A stretch of 7,147 nt of DNA from an uncultured Eubacteriales bacterium (lineage in GTDB: Bacteria > Bacillota > Clostridia > Oscillospirales > Oscillospiraceae). Positions within the stretch are counted from its first letter, which is position 1. Each line of letters begins with the position of its first letter. This document shows positions 1 through 6,345 of the stretch, piece after piece. The translations under genes and the position numbers were made by a program. Location of the stretch: contig URCB01000080.1 of NCBI GenBank assembly GCA_900546255.1, positions 1 to 7,147 on the forward strand, written 5' to 3'. The notes beneath the pieces were generated by a model. It ran no database searches and had not been told where the DNA came from. It saw only the letters and a list, made by a program, of their open reading frames with translations.

Positions 1-165
1 ACCTCCATCCTCCCCTACGAGGACTGCTGCACCGTCTTCACCCCCCGGCACCCCAAGACCCACCCCAAACTGGAGGAGATCACCGAGGCCGAGGCCGCCC
101 TGGACATCGAGGCCCTGGTGGAGGAGGCCGTCCAAGGCATCGAAAGGGTGGTGCTGGACCCGTGA
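1..165 (+). CDS. thiI: ThiI, tRNA 4-thiouridine synthase (C-terminal end only)
   Basis: The gene enters from outside the window; the last 54 codons are visible, read from base 1 and ending in TGA at 163-165. Residues 5-18 of the visible part read PYEDCCTVFTPRHP, the signature near the C-terminus of ThiI, followed by an acidic helix (LEEITEAEAALDIEALVEEA) typical of the Gram-positive form without a rhodanese domain. ThiI is the cytoplasmic ATP-dependent enzyme that adenylates U8 of tRNA and inserts sulfur; in some bacteria it also serves thiamine thiazole synthesis. The stop codon overlaps the GTG start of cinA (GTGA), so the two genes are probably co-transcribed and translationally coupled. 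Identification rests on the motif only, since the THUMP and PP-loop domains lie outside the window. Confidence 0.9.
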   Translation, partial: TSILPYEDCCTVFTPRHPKTHPKLEEITEAEAALDIEALVEEAVQGIERVVLDP

Positions 166-1409
166 GCCACACCGCCGAACTCATCGCCGTGGGCACCGAG
201 CTGCTGCTGGGCAACATCGCCAACACCGATGCCCAGATGATCTCCCAGGGCCTGTCCCAGCTGGGGATCAACGTCTACTACCACACCGTGGTGGGGGACA
301 ACCCCCAGCGGGTCCGCCAGGCAGTGGACATCGCCCGGGGCCGGGCGGACATCCTCATCACCACCGGGGGCCTGGGGCCCACCTGTGACGACCTGACCAA
401 GGTGGCGGTGGCCCAGGCCTTCGGGAAGGAACTGGTGTACCACGAACCCTCCGCCCAGCGGATCCGGGAACGGTTTGCCCAGCGGGGCACCCCGGTCACC
501 GAGAACAACTTCCAGCAGGCCATGGTCCCCGAAGGGTGCACCGTGCTGGACAACGACTGGGGCACCGCCCCGGGGGTGGCCTTCCAGGCCGATGGCACCC
601 ACGTGCTCATGCTCCCCGGCCCGCCCCGGGAGTGTGCCATGATGTTCCGCCACCGGGCCCTGCCCTACCTGCAAAAACTCTCCGACGGGGTCATCGCCTC
701 CCGGACGGTAAAGACCTTCGGCATCGGGGAGTCCGCCGCCGAGGCCCTGCTCCGGGATCTGATGAACGCCCTCCACAACCCCACCCTGGCCCCCTATGCC
801 AAACCCACGGGGACCGAGCTGCGGATCACCGCCCACGCCTCCACCCGGGAGGAGGCCCTCCGCCTCATCGCCCCGGTGGAGGAACAGGTGAAGGCCATCC
901 TGAAGGACAAGGTCATCGGGGTGGACGTGGACTCCCTGGAGGAGGTGTGCTTTGCCCTGCTGAAGGACCGCGGCCTCACCGTGGGCACCGCCGAGTCCTG
1001 CACCGGGGGGCTGCTGGCCAAGCTCCTCACCGACCTGCCCGGGTCCTCCGCCGTGTTCCGGGGGGGCGTGGTGAGCTACACCAACGGGGTGAAGGCTGGC
1101 CTGCTGGGGGTGCCCCAGGACCTGCTGGACCGGTACGGCGCCGTCTCCCCCCAGGTGGCGGAGGCCATGGCCCGGGGGGCCAAGGCCGCCCTGGGCTGCG
1201 ACATCGCCCTGTCCACCACCGGGGTGGCCGGGCCGGACGCCGACGACCGGGGCAACCCCATCGGCCTGGTCTACCTGGGCCTGGCCTGGGGGGACCAGTG
1301 CCGGGTCACAGAATTCCGCGCCGGCCCGGTGGAGCGGGAGCGGGTTCGCCGCCAGGCCGCCCAGACCGCCCTGGACCTGCTGCGCCGGCACCTGACGGGC
1401 CTGGACTAA
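162..1409 (+). CDS. cinA: CinA: competence/damage-inducible protein, nicotinamide-nucleotide amidase family
   Basis: This is a 415-residue protein, the usual CinA length, with two domains. The N-terminal MoCF-like (COG1058) domain shows AVGTELLLGNIANTDAQ at residues 9-25 and ILITTGGLGPTCDDLT at 64-79. The C-terminal PncC domain shows AESCTGG at 277-283, with Ser279 as the expected catalytic serine, then SYTNGVK, which supplies the conserved Tyr and Lys, and STTGVAGPDADD. In characterised relatives the C-terminal domain deamidates nicotinamide mononucleotide in NAD salvage, and the N-terminal domain is an ADP-ribose/NAD-type pyrophosphatase. The competence role of the name comes from streptococci and is not implied here. 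The GTG start at 162 lies inside the thiI stop (GTGA). Only a weak AAAGGG-like site (about 143-148) precedes it, which fits translational coupling. All expected motifs are intact. A terminator follows 11 bases after the stop. Confidence 0.95.
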   Translation: MSHTAELIAVGTELLLGNIANTDAQMISQGLSQLGINVYYHTVVGDNPQRVRQAVDIARGRADILITTGGLGPTCDDLTKVAVAQAFGKELVYHEPSAQRIRERFAQRGTPVTENNFQQAMVPEGCTVLDNDWGTAPGVAFQADGTHVLMLPGPPRECAMMFRHRALPYLQKLSDGVIASRTVKTFGIGESAAEALLRDLMNALHNPTLAPYAKPTGTELRITAHASTREEALRLIAPVEEQVKAILKDKVIGVDVDSLEEVCFALLKDRGLTVGTAESCTGGLLAKLLTDLPGSSAVFRGGVVSYTNGVKAGLLGVPQDLLDRYGAVSPQVAEAMARGAKAALGCDIALSTTGVAGPDADDRGNPIGLVYLGLAWGDQCRVTEFRAGPVERERVRRQAAQTALDLLRRHLTGLD

Positions 1410-1420
1410 GCAAAGAGAGA

Positions 1421-1466
1421 AACCCCACGGGGGCTTCCTGATTGGGAAGCCTCCGTGGGGTTTTTT
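1421..1466. terminator. Rho-independent terminator shared by cinA and the convergent flippase gene
   Basis: An 18-bp stem (1421-1438 with 1445-1462, one G-T wobble) closes a six-base loop TGATTG at 1439-1444. It is followed on the + strand by TTTTTT (1461-1466, the first two bases also within the stem). On the - strand the hairpin is followed by a pyrimidine-rich stretch (TTTCTCTCTTT), so it can also stop the leftward operon whose last gene ends at 1480. Position 11 bases after the cinA stop and 14 bases after the flippase stop supports a bidirectional terminator. Confidence 0.93.
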
Positions 1467-1479
1467 ACATGCCATCTCT

Positions 1480-2859
1480 TTACCGCCGGGTGAAGATCCC
1501 CGTCTTCCAGGCCCGCCACAGGGGGCGGAAGTAGAGCGCCAGGATCCCCAGGCAGCAGACCAGGGCCAGGGCCGTGTTTTCCCACTCCACCAGCACGCAC
1601 TGGAGCAGGAGGATCCCCATGGCCAGGACGAACCGGGGCACCTTCCACGCCACCCGCAGCAGGCTGCGGGAGTGGACCGCCCGGGCGATGAGGATCACCA
1701 GGTAGCTCAGCAAGGTGGCCACCGCCGCCCCCATGGCGCCGTAGAGGGGGATCAGCAGGGCGTTGCCCGCCAGGTTCACCCCCGCCCCGGCCAGGGTGGT
1801 CACCAGGGTGGCGGAGCTCCGCTTCTCCGCCACATAGACCGAGGCGAAGAAGGACCCCAGGCAGGCCATGGCGGTGCCCAGGATGAGCACCGGGGCATAG
1901 TGCCAGGCGGAGAAGTAGTCCGGCGCGGCCAGAAAGCGCATCACCAGCCGGCTGGCCGCCATGAGCAGGGAGGCCCCCACCAGGGCCCCTGCCTCGTAGA
2001 CGGAAAAGACGTTGGAGAAGAACCTCTCCTGCTCCGCCTTGGACCGCTCCGAGACGATGGACAGCTGCCAGGCGGAGGTGAAGATCCCCGAGAGGATGAG
2101 GAGGATGGAGGCCACCTTGTTCCCCACCGCGTACAGGCCGGAGACATCGGGGCCGATGAGGAAGGAAATGAAGTACCGGTCGGAGATGTTGATGATCCAG
2201 GAGCAGACGGTGGCCGGGATCAGGGGCAGGCAGTAGCGGAACATCTGCCTCACCAGGCCCCGCCCCACCGCCGCCGGCTGGAAGTACCGCCACAGCCCCA
2301 GGGCGCCAAACAGCACCAGCGCCACCACCCCGTCGGCGATGACGTTGGAGAGGACATACCCCACAATTCCCAGCCGGAACACCGACAGGAGCAGGATGTT
2401 CAGCGCCACCACCAGGGCGGTGCACAGGATGCCGCTGCCGGCGTACAGCCGCACCTTCCCCATGGCCTGGGCCATGGCGCCGAACACCGAGTGGAGGTTG
2501 GCCACGGGGACATAGAGCAGCAGCAGAAGGACGTAGTCCGACAGCAGGCCGATGCTCTGGAGCAGGGGGTAGCACAGGGCCAGCACCCCCTCCCCCACCA
2601 GGATCACCACCAGGCCTGTGGTGAACAGGCCTTTGAGGTCGGTGGTCTCGTCCAGGCCGAAGCGCAGCACGGCGTTGATGATCCCCATGGAGACCAGGGG
2701 GATGAGCACGTTGCCCGTCTGGATGATAAGGTCGGTGACGCCGTACTCCGCGTCGGTGAGGATGCTGGTGTAAAAGGGGGTCAGAAGGAAGAGGAGAATC
2801 TTCGACCCAAAGGTGCTCACGGAAAAGAGCACCGTGTTGGAAAGCAACCGTCGATACAT
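1480..2859 (-). CDS. Oligosaccharide/polysaccharide flippase, MOP superfamily (Wzx-like membrane protein)
   Basis: This is a 459-residue, strongly hydrophobic protein with roughly 12-14 predicted membrane segments throughout. The N-terminus MYRRLLSNTVLFSVSTFGSK, then LTPFYTSILTDAEYGVTDL (26-44), is the typical opening of the Polysacc_synt/Wzx family. The central LPLIPATVCSWIINISDRYF (211-230) and GLYAVGNKVASILLIL (241-256) match the second half of the same fold. Relatives move undecaprenyl-linked sugar units across the cytoplasmic membrane for capsule, teichoic acid or exopolysaccharide. No glycosyltransferase is visible nearby, so the substrate is unknown and other MOP lipid exports are possible. 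The ATG at 2859 is the first possible start because an in-frame TGA lies in the Shine-Dalgarno (GGAGGTGA, 2872-2879). The spacing of 12 bases from the end of that motif is rather long. It is the last gene of the leftward operon. Confidence 0.88.
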   Translation of the reverse strand: MYRRLLSNTVLFSVSTFGSKILLFLLTPFYTSILTDAEYGVTDLIIQTGNVLIPLVSMGIINAVLRFGLDETTDLKGLFTTGLVVILVGEGVLALCYPLLQSIGLLSDYVLLLLLYVPVANLHSVFGAMAQAMGKVRLYAGSGILCTALVVALNILLLSVFRLGIVGYVLSNVIADGVVALVLFGALGLWRYFQPAAVGRGLVRQMFRYCLPLIPATVCSWIINISDRYFISFLIGPDVSGLYAVGNKVASILLILSGIFTSAWQLSIVSERSKAEQERFFSNVFSVYEAGALVGASLLMAASRLVMRFLAAPDYFSAWHYAPVLILGTAMACLGSFFASVYVAEKRSSATLVTTLAGAGVNLAGNALLIPLYGAMGAAVATLLSYLVILIARAVHSRSLLRVAWKVPRFVLAMGILLLQCVLVEWENTALALVCCLGILALYFRPLWRAWKTGIFTRR

Positions 2860-2885
2860 GCCGGTGGAAAATCACCTCCGCAAAG

Positions 2886-2901
2886 GCCGTGGGGGCACGG
2901 C
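2886..2901 (-). other. Small intercistronic hairpin between transporter and flippase genes
   Basis: In the leftward transcript GCCGTG pairs perfectly with CACGGC around a CCCC loop. It lies just after the EamA stop (2903) and seven bases before the flippase Shine-Dalgarno (2872-2879). Only three T follow it, so a real terminator is unlikely. It could stabilise the upstream mRNA 3' end or tune flippase translation; this role is inference. Confidence 0.4.
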
Positions 2902-2902
2902 A

Positions 2903-3766
2903 TCATAGCAGCATAGCCCCGGTGCCGGCCAGGATCAGCACCAGGCCCAGGGCGGCCTTTCTGCTTAATGTCTCCTTCAAAACCAGGCTGGAGAACAGGA
3001 TGGTCACCAGGATGCTCAGCTTGTCAATGGGCACCACCACGCTGGCCGGCCCGGCCTGCAGGGCCCGGAAATAGCACAGCCAGGAGGCCCCGGTGGCCAG
3101 CCCTGAGAGCACCAGGAAGGTCCCGCTCCGCCGGTCCACCTGGGGCAGGGCCTTCTGCTCCCCGGTGAGAAAGACCATCCCCCAGGCCATGGCCAGCACC
3201 ACAATGGTGCGGATGGCGGTGGCCAGGTTGGACTCGATGTTCGCCACCCCCAGCTTACCAAAGAGGGCGGTGAGGCTGGCAAACACCGCCGAGCCCAGGG
3301 CATAGAGGAGCCAGCGCCGGTCATGGGGCTGCCCGGCCGCCCCCTCCTTCCGGGTGATCATCAGCAGGGTGCCGGCGCCGATGGCCACCACCCCCAGCCC
3401 CTGGGGCAGGGAGAGGGGCTCCCCCAGCAGCAGCCAGGCCAGCAGGATGGTGAGCACCGTGCTGGACTTGTCAATGGGGGTGACCTTGTTCACATCCCCC
3501 AGCTGGAGGGCACGGAAGTAGCACAGCCAGGAGGCCCCGGTGGCCAGGCCCGACAGCACCAGCCAGGCCAGGTCCCCCCCGGTGAGCTGGGCCAGGTCCC
3601 CCTGGGAGCCCACCAGGAAGACCATCCCCCAGGCGAACACCAGCACCACCCCGGTCCGCAGGGCAGTGGCCAGGTGGGAGGGGACGGATTGGATGCCGAT
3701 TTTGGCCAAAATCGCCGTGATCCCGGCGAAAAAGGCGGAACCCACTGCAAACAGCAGCCAAGACAT
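2903..3766 (-). CDS. EamA/DMT-family transporter built from two near-repeat halves
   Basis: This is a 287-residue inner-membrane protein with about ten predicted helices, five per half. Residues 1-138 and 150-287 align without a gap with about 77 identities (56%, counted by hand). They include the identical 20-residue run LVLSGLATGASWLCYFRALQ at 69-88 and 218-237, and PIDK at 97-100 and 246-249. The linker is the polar stretch around 139-149. EamA proteins of the drug/metabolite transporter superfamily export amino acids, metabolites or drugs, or import some nucleotide-sugar-like substrates; the substrate here is not predictable. The SGLATGASWLCYFRAL signature is that of the half-size (about 140-residue) EamA proteins, so this looks like a fused tandem duplicate of one. 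Five helices per half place the halves in opposite membrane orientation, as expected for DMT proteins. The start is supported by AAGGAGAG (3773-3780), six bases upstream, which lies next to the regulator stop codon. Confidence 0.9.
   Translation of the reverse strand: MSWLLFAVGSAFFAGITAILAKIGIQSVPSHLATALRTGVVLVFAWGMVFLVGSQGDLAQLTGGDLAWLVLSGLATGASWLCYFRALQLGDVNKVTPIDKSSTVLTILLAWLLLGEPLSLPQGLGVVAIGAGTLLMITRKEGAAGQPHDRRWLLYALGSAVFASLTALFGKLGVANIESNLATAIRTIVVLAMAWGMVFLTGEQKALPQVDRRSGTFLVLSGLATGASWLCYFRALQAGPASVVVPIDKLSILVTILFSSLVLKETLSRKAALGLVLILAGTGAMLL
3061..3100 (-). repeat. Intragenic direct repeat, copy in second half of the EamA gene
   Basis: These 40 bases match 3508-3547 at 38 positions, including a perfect 29-base run (3072-3100 versus 3519-3547). 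The offset is 447 bases, exactly 149 codons. A second 17-base identity at the same offset is 3171-3187 versus 3618-3634. The repeat encodes the conserved TGASWLCYFRAL segment. Confidence 0.9.
3508..3547 (-). repeat. Intragenic direct repeat, copy in first half of the EamA gene
   Basis: This is the partner of 3061-3100 (38 of 40 bases identical), in the same orientation and reading frame. Nucleotide identity this high inside two diverged halves suggests either a fairly recent duplication or later gene conversion between the halves. Confidence 0.9.
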
Positions 3767-3780
3767 GGCGCTCTCTCCTT

Positions 3781-4470
3781 TCAGGGTTTGAACCGGTACC
3801 CCGCCCCCCAGACCGTCTGGATGTACCGGGGGTGGGAGGGGTCCTTCTCTATCTTCTCTCGCAGGCGGTTGATGTAGACCACCACGGTGGCGTTGTCCCC
3901 CATGGCGTCGTACCCCCAGATCCGCTCGTACAGGGTCTCCTTGGAAAAGACGATGTCGGGGTTGGACAGGAGGAAGCGGAGGAGGGCATACTCCTTGTTC
4001 TTCAAGGCCACCTCTGCCCCGTCCACGAAGACCCGGCGGGCGTCCTTCTGGAGCAGGACGCTGCCCAGCTGGAGCTGGTTCCGGTCCACGCCCCCGGCCT
4101 GCTTCAGCCGGTCATATTGGGCCAGGTGAGCCTTGATCCGGGCCACCAGCACACTGGGGGAGAAGGGCTTGGTGATGTAGTCGTCCGCCCCCAGCCCCAG
4201 GCCCTTGATCTTGTCGATGTCCTCCTGTCGGGCGGTGACCATGAGGATGGGGATGTCCAAAGTCTCCCGCAGGGTGCTGCACAGGGCAAACCCGTCCAGC
4301 CCCGGGAGCATCAGGTCCAGGAGGATCAAATCGTACCCCCCGGACCGGCCCATGGCCAGCCCCTCCGGGCCGGTGGCGGCGATGTCCACCTGGAAGTCGC
4401 TGAGCATCAGGTAGTCCCGCTCGATGGCGGCAATGGCCCCGTCGTCCTCAACGATCAGGATGCGTTTCAT
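3781..4470 (-). CDS. OmpR/PhoB-family response regulator
   Basis: This is a 229-residue cytoplasmic transcription factor of normal family length. The receiver domain (about 1-118) has the acidic pair E8-D9-D10, phospho-acceptor Asp52 in LILLDLMLPGLDGF, Thr79 in MVTA, and Lys101 in YITKPFS, all intact. The winged-helix DNA-binding domain (about 132-229) has LKNKEYALLRFLLSNP, a recognition helix around NATVVVYINRLREKIE (193-208), and the closing hairpin TVWGAGYRFKP. Its ATG overlaps the kinase stop as ATGA and has its own GGAGG (4479-4483), eight bases upstream. It is presumably phosphorylated by the adjacent kinase. Targets are unknown; the downstream transporter and flippase, in the same transcript, and the operon's own promoter are candidates. 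Confidence 0.96.
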   Translation of the reverse strand: MKRILIVEDDGAIAAIERDYLMLSDFQVDIAATGPEGLAMGRSGGYDLILLDLMLPGLDGFALCSTLRETLDIPILMVTARQEDIDKIKGLGLGADDYITKPFSPSVLVARIKAHLAQYDRLKQAGGVDRNQLQLGSVLLQKDARRVFVDGAEVALKNKEYALLRFLLSNPDIVFSKETLYERIWGYDAMGDNATVVVYINRLREKIEKDPSHPRYIQTVWGAGYRFKP

Positions 4471-5930
4471 GGTCGATGCCTCCTTCTGTGCATGGGATGC
4501 GCAGCACCATCCGCAGCCCCCCCCTGGGGGCGGTTCTCCGCCCGGATGGTTCCGCCCATCCGCTCCATGCTCTTGGCCACGATGGCCAGGCCCAGGCCGC
4601 TGCCCTGGTCGGGGTTCTTCCGGGCGGGGTCGTTGCGGTAGAACACGTCAAAGAGCCGGGGCAGGGCCTCGAGGGGCACGCCGGGGCCGTCATCGTCCAC
4701 GGTGAGGCAGAAGTCCTGCCCCTCCACCGCCCCGGTGATGGTCACCTGGCCGGTGGCCTTGTCCTTATACTTGGCGCTGTTGTCCAGCAGGTTGGTGAGG
4801 ATGCTGTGGAAGTAGATGGGGTCTGCCAGCACCTGGCAGCCGGTGGGCAGGGGTTCCACGGTGATGGACAGGCCCCGCTGGCGGTAGGCCTCCCGGGAGG
4901 CCGCCACCACGGCCTCCACCTCCTGGGCGGGGTCCAGGGGTTCCGGGCTGTAGGGGTACTCCCCCAGGTCCATCTTGGAGAACAGGGAGATCCTCCGCAC
5001 CAGCTGGTCCATCTCCGTGGCCTTGGCCTGGAGGATGGTGAGGTACTCCCGCTGCTTTTCCGGGGTGTCCGCCACCCCGTCCAGCAGGCCCTCCACATAG
5101 GCCTGGATGGCGGTGAGGGGGGAGCGGATGTCGTGGGAGATGCTGGCCAGCAGCTCCTTCCGGCTGGCCTCCTCCCGCTGGGACTGCTCCACCGAGGCCC
5201 GCAGCCGCTGGGCCATGTCGTTGAAGTCCTCGCACACCGGCTGGAACTCGTCCCGGCTGTCGTAGGCGATGCGGTGGGTGAGGTTGCCGTCCCGGATCTG
5301 GTGGACCCCCTCCGCCAGGGTCTCCAAGGGCTCCTGGATGTGCCGGAACACGAACCGGGTGAGGAAGCGGTTGGTGACCAGCACCGCCGCCAGGACCATC
5401 ACCACCGCCGCGGCCAGGAGGGTGGCCGCCAGGTGCTCCGTCTGGTGGGGCAGGTCGGTGACCACCCCTTGGCTGTAGACCTCCAGCTGATAGGTGACCC
5501 CCCCGGCGGAATACACCGCGCCGAAAAGGTCCGTGGTGCCGTCGGAGACGGTGCCGCTGCCCTCCAAAGCCGCCAGGGCCTGGGTGAGGCCGGGCTGGTC
5601 CGTGGCCGCCCCCTGGCCAAAGCGCCCGGCCTCCCCGCCGTCCTGGCGGATCACCAGGACCATTTGATGGGCGGCGGCGGTCTTCTCCAGACGGGCGGCC
5701 AGGGCGGTCTGCTGGGCGGGGTCGGCCTCCGACAGCCAATCCTCCGCCAGGGACACCAGCTCGCTGCGGGTCTCCGCCACGTCGTGCTGGCTGAGCCAGG
5801 TCGAACCGGACTGGGGCAGCAAAACGGTGAGGAAGAGCAGCAGCGCCGCCGCCACCGCCAGCACCCCCAGGCAAGCCGGGATGACAATCATCAGAATGTT
5901 GGACAGGAACAGTCGTTTTTTGATGGTCAT
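4467..5930 (-). CDS. Membrane sensor histidine kinase (HAMP-HisKA-HATPase), C-terminus probably frameshifted
   Basis: As read, the protein has 487 residues. A cytoplasmic N-terminus precedes TM1 (about 11-38), a roughly 125-residue extracytoplasmic sensor region of unrecognised fold (about 41-165) and TM2 (about 166-187). HAMP follows (about 188-245), then a DHp helix with phospho-acceptor His266 in SISHDIRSPLTAIQAY. The ATPase domain has an N box SILTNLLDNSAKY (376-388), G1 DDDGPGVP (412-419), F box LFDVFYRN (426-433) and G2 GSGLGLAIVAKSMERMGG (443-460). The sequence after ENRPQGG (465-471) is not kinase-like (AADGAAHPMHRRRHRP). The expected last strand, LRMVLRIPCTEGG, lies in the neighbouring frame, reached by removing one G from an 8-G run. 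In that case the protein would be 493 residues and end at 4448, overlapping the regulator by 23 bases. The ATG at 5930 was chosen over one 13 codons upstream because AAGGAGG (5940-5946) lies nine bases before it. Confidence 0.93.
   Translation of the reverse strand: MTIKKRLFLSNILMIVIPACLGVLAVAAALLLFLTVLLPQSGSTWLSQHDVAETRSELVSLAEDWLSEADPAQQTALAARLEKTAAAHQMVLVIRQDGGEAGRFGQGAATDQPGLTQALAALEGSGTVSDGTTDLFGAVYSAGGVTYQLEVYSQGVVTDLPHQTEHLAATLLAAAVVMVLAAVLVTNRFLTRFVFRHIQEPLETLAEGVHQIRDGNLTHRIAYDSRDEFQPVCEDFNDMAQRLRASVEQSQREEASRKELLASISHDIRSPLTAIQAYVEGLLDGVADTPEKQREYLTILQAKATEMDQLVRRISLFSKMDLGEYPYSPEPLDPAQEVEAVVAASREAYRQRGLSITVEPLPTGCQVLADPIYFHSILTNLLDNSAKYKDKATGQVTITGAVEGQDFCLTVDDDGPGVPLEALPRLFDVFYRNDPARKNPDQGSGLGLAIVAKSMERMGGTIRAENRPQGGAADGAAHPMHRRRHRP
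4517..4524 (-). repeat. Eight-base G homopolymer at the apparent kinase frameshift
   Basis: The + strand has eight consecutive C (G in the kinase mRNA), immediately before the codons for the final ATPase strand. With seven G the frame would continue as QGG-LRMVLRIP, as in normal kinases; with eight it turns into AADGAAHP. Such a run is prone to sequencing error, to replication slippage and to transcript slippage. Confidence 0.8.
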
Positions 5931-5956
5931 AGGTGTCTGCCTCCTTGATCCCTGTG

Positions 5957-5978
5957 ATTGTACACCCAATTTATAACA
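5957..5978 (-). promoter_or_regulatory. Candidate promoter(s) of the kinase-regulator-transporter operon
   Basis: This is an AT-rich patch in GC-rich DNA just upstream of the kinase. On the - strand it contains an extended -10 box TGTTATAAA (5970-5978) and a second -10-like TACAAT (5957-5962). No good -35 is seen for either; the TGN extension favours the first, which would give a leader of about 30 bases. Two similar octamers, TTATGATT (5980-5987) and TTATAAAT (5969-5976), sit 11 bases apart, the spacing used by OmpR-type regulators, so autoregulation is possible but unproven. Confidence 0.5.
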
Positions 5979-5992
5979 GAATCATAAACTGA

Positions 5993-6175
5993 CGGAAAAA
6001 AACAGGCCATCATCATCCCGAAACCGCCCCCAGGGACACCACCCAGTTTGACCAATCCATGACCTTCGTCCGGGAGAGCGCCGCCAGCGCCACGGTCCAC
6101 GACGGCCTGTTCGCCCGCCCCGGGGACACGGAGACCATGGACGCCTACCTCGCCCAGAACGGGCTGGCCGGGTGA
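5993..6175 (+). pseudogene. Unidentified coding remnant (3' end of a decayed gene)
   Basis: The frame is open from the TGA at 5990-5992 to a TGA at 6173-6175. From the internal ATG at 6059 all 38 codons end in G or C, exactly as in the neighbouring genes, which argues that this was once translated. No Shine-Dalgarno precedes the ATG, and the upstream codons (5993-6022) lose the bias, so the 5' part appears to be gone. The peptide includes TTQFDQSMTFVRESAASATV and DGLFARPGDTETMDAYLAQN; I do not recognise the family. A strong terminator follows 77 bases later with no other gene to serve, which fits a deleted gene. A genuine small protein is the alternative. I see no feature in 6176-6252. Confidence 0.4.
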
Positions 6176-6252
6176 GGGGAGCGCCGCCAGCTTTCGCAGA
6201 CGGGACGGCAGCCCGCCTCCAGGCCCACCAGGTTCCCTAAGCCCCCTTTGCA

Positions 6253-6293
6253 GAAGAAAAAACGTCCGGCCCAAGGCCGGACGTTTTTTCTTC
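6253..6293. terminator. Strong bidirectional Rho-independent terminator without an intact gene
   Basis: A perfect 19-bp stem (6253-6271 with 6275-6293) closes a three-base CAA loop. The core is ACGTCCGGCC/GGCCGGACGT, flanked by six A before and six T after, so it can work in either direction. It lies between the coding remnant ending at 6175 and the proB promoter at 6312, and would shield proB from readthrough on the + strand. No gene on the - strand ends here. Confidence 0.93.
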
Positions 6294-6311
6294 CCCGGCT
6301 GGCCCGGGTCA

Positions 6312-6341
6312 TTGACAAGCCCCGGGACCATCCAGTACAAT
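6312..6341 (+). promoter_or_regulatory. Sigma-70/SigA-type promoter of proB
   Basis: A consensus -35 TTGACA (6312-6317) is followed by an 18-base spacer and a -10 TACAAT (6336-6341). Transcription should begin near 6347-6349, giving a leader of about 60 bases before the proB ATG. It sits just after the preceding terminator, as expected for the start of a new transcription unit. Confidence 0.85.
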
Positions 6342-6345
6342 AAAG

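Noticed and set aside
15..1475. Very long open frame on the - strand opposite cinA (486 codons), and a similar one on the + strand at 4476-5948 opposite the kinase
   Set aside because: Both are Gly/Pro/His/Gln-rich translations without domain motifs, lying antisense to genes with intact catalytic motifs; they follow from G/C-rich third codon positions.
5931..5969. Kinase start 13 codons upstream, at 5969
   Set aside because: The extra residues (MGVQSQGSRRQTP) are not membrane-anchor-like. The strong AAGGAGG at 5940-5946 would fall inside them, whereas it is ideally spaced for the ATG at 5930. That upstream start also lies between the two -10 candidates.
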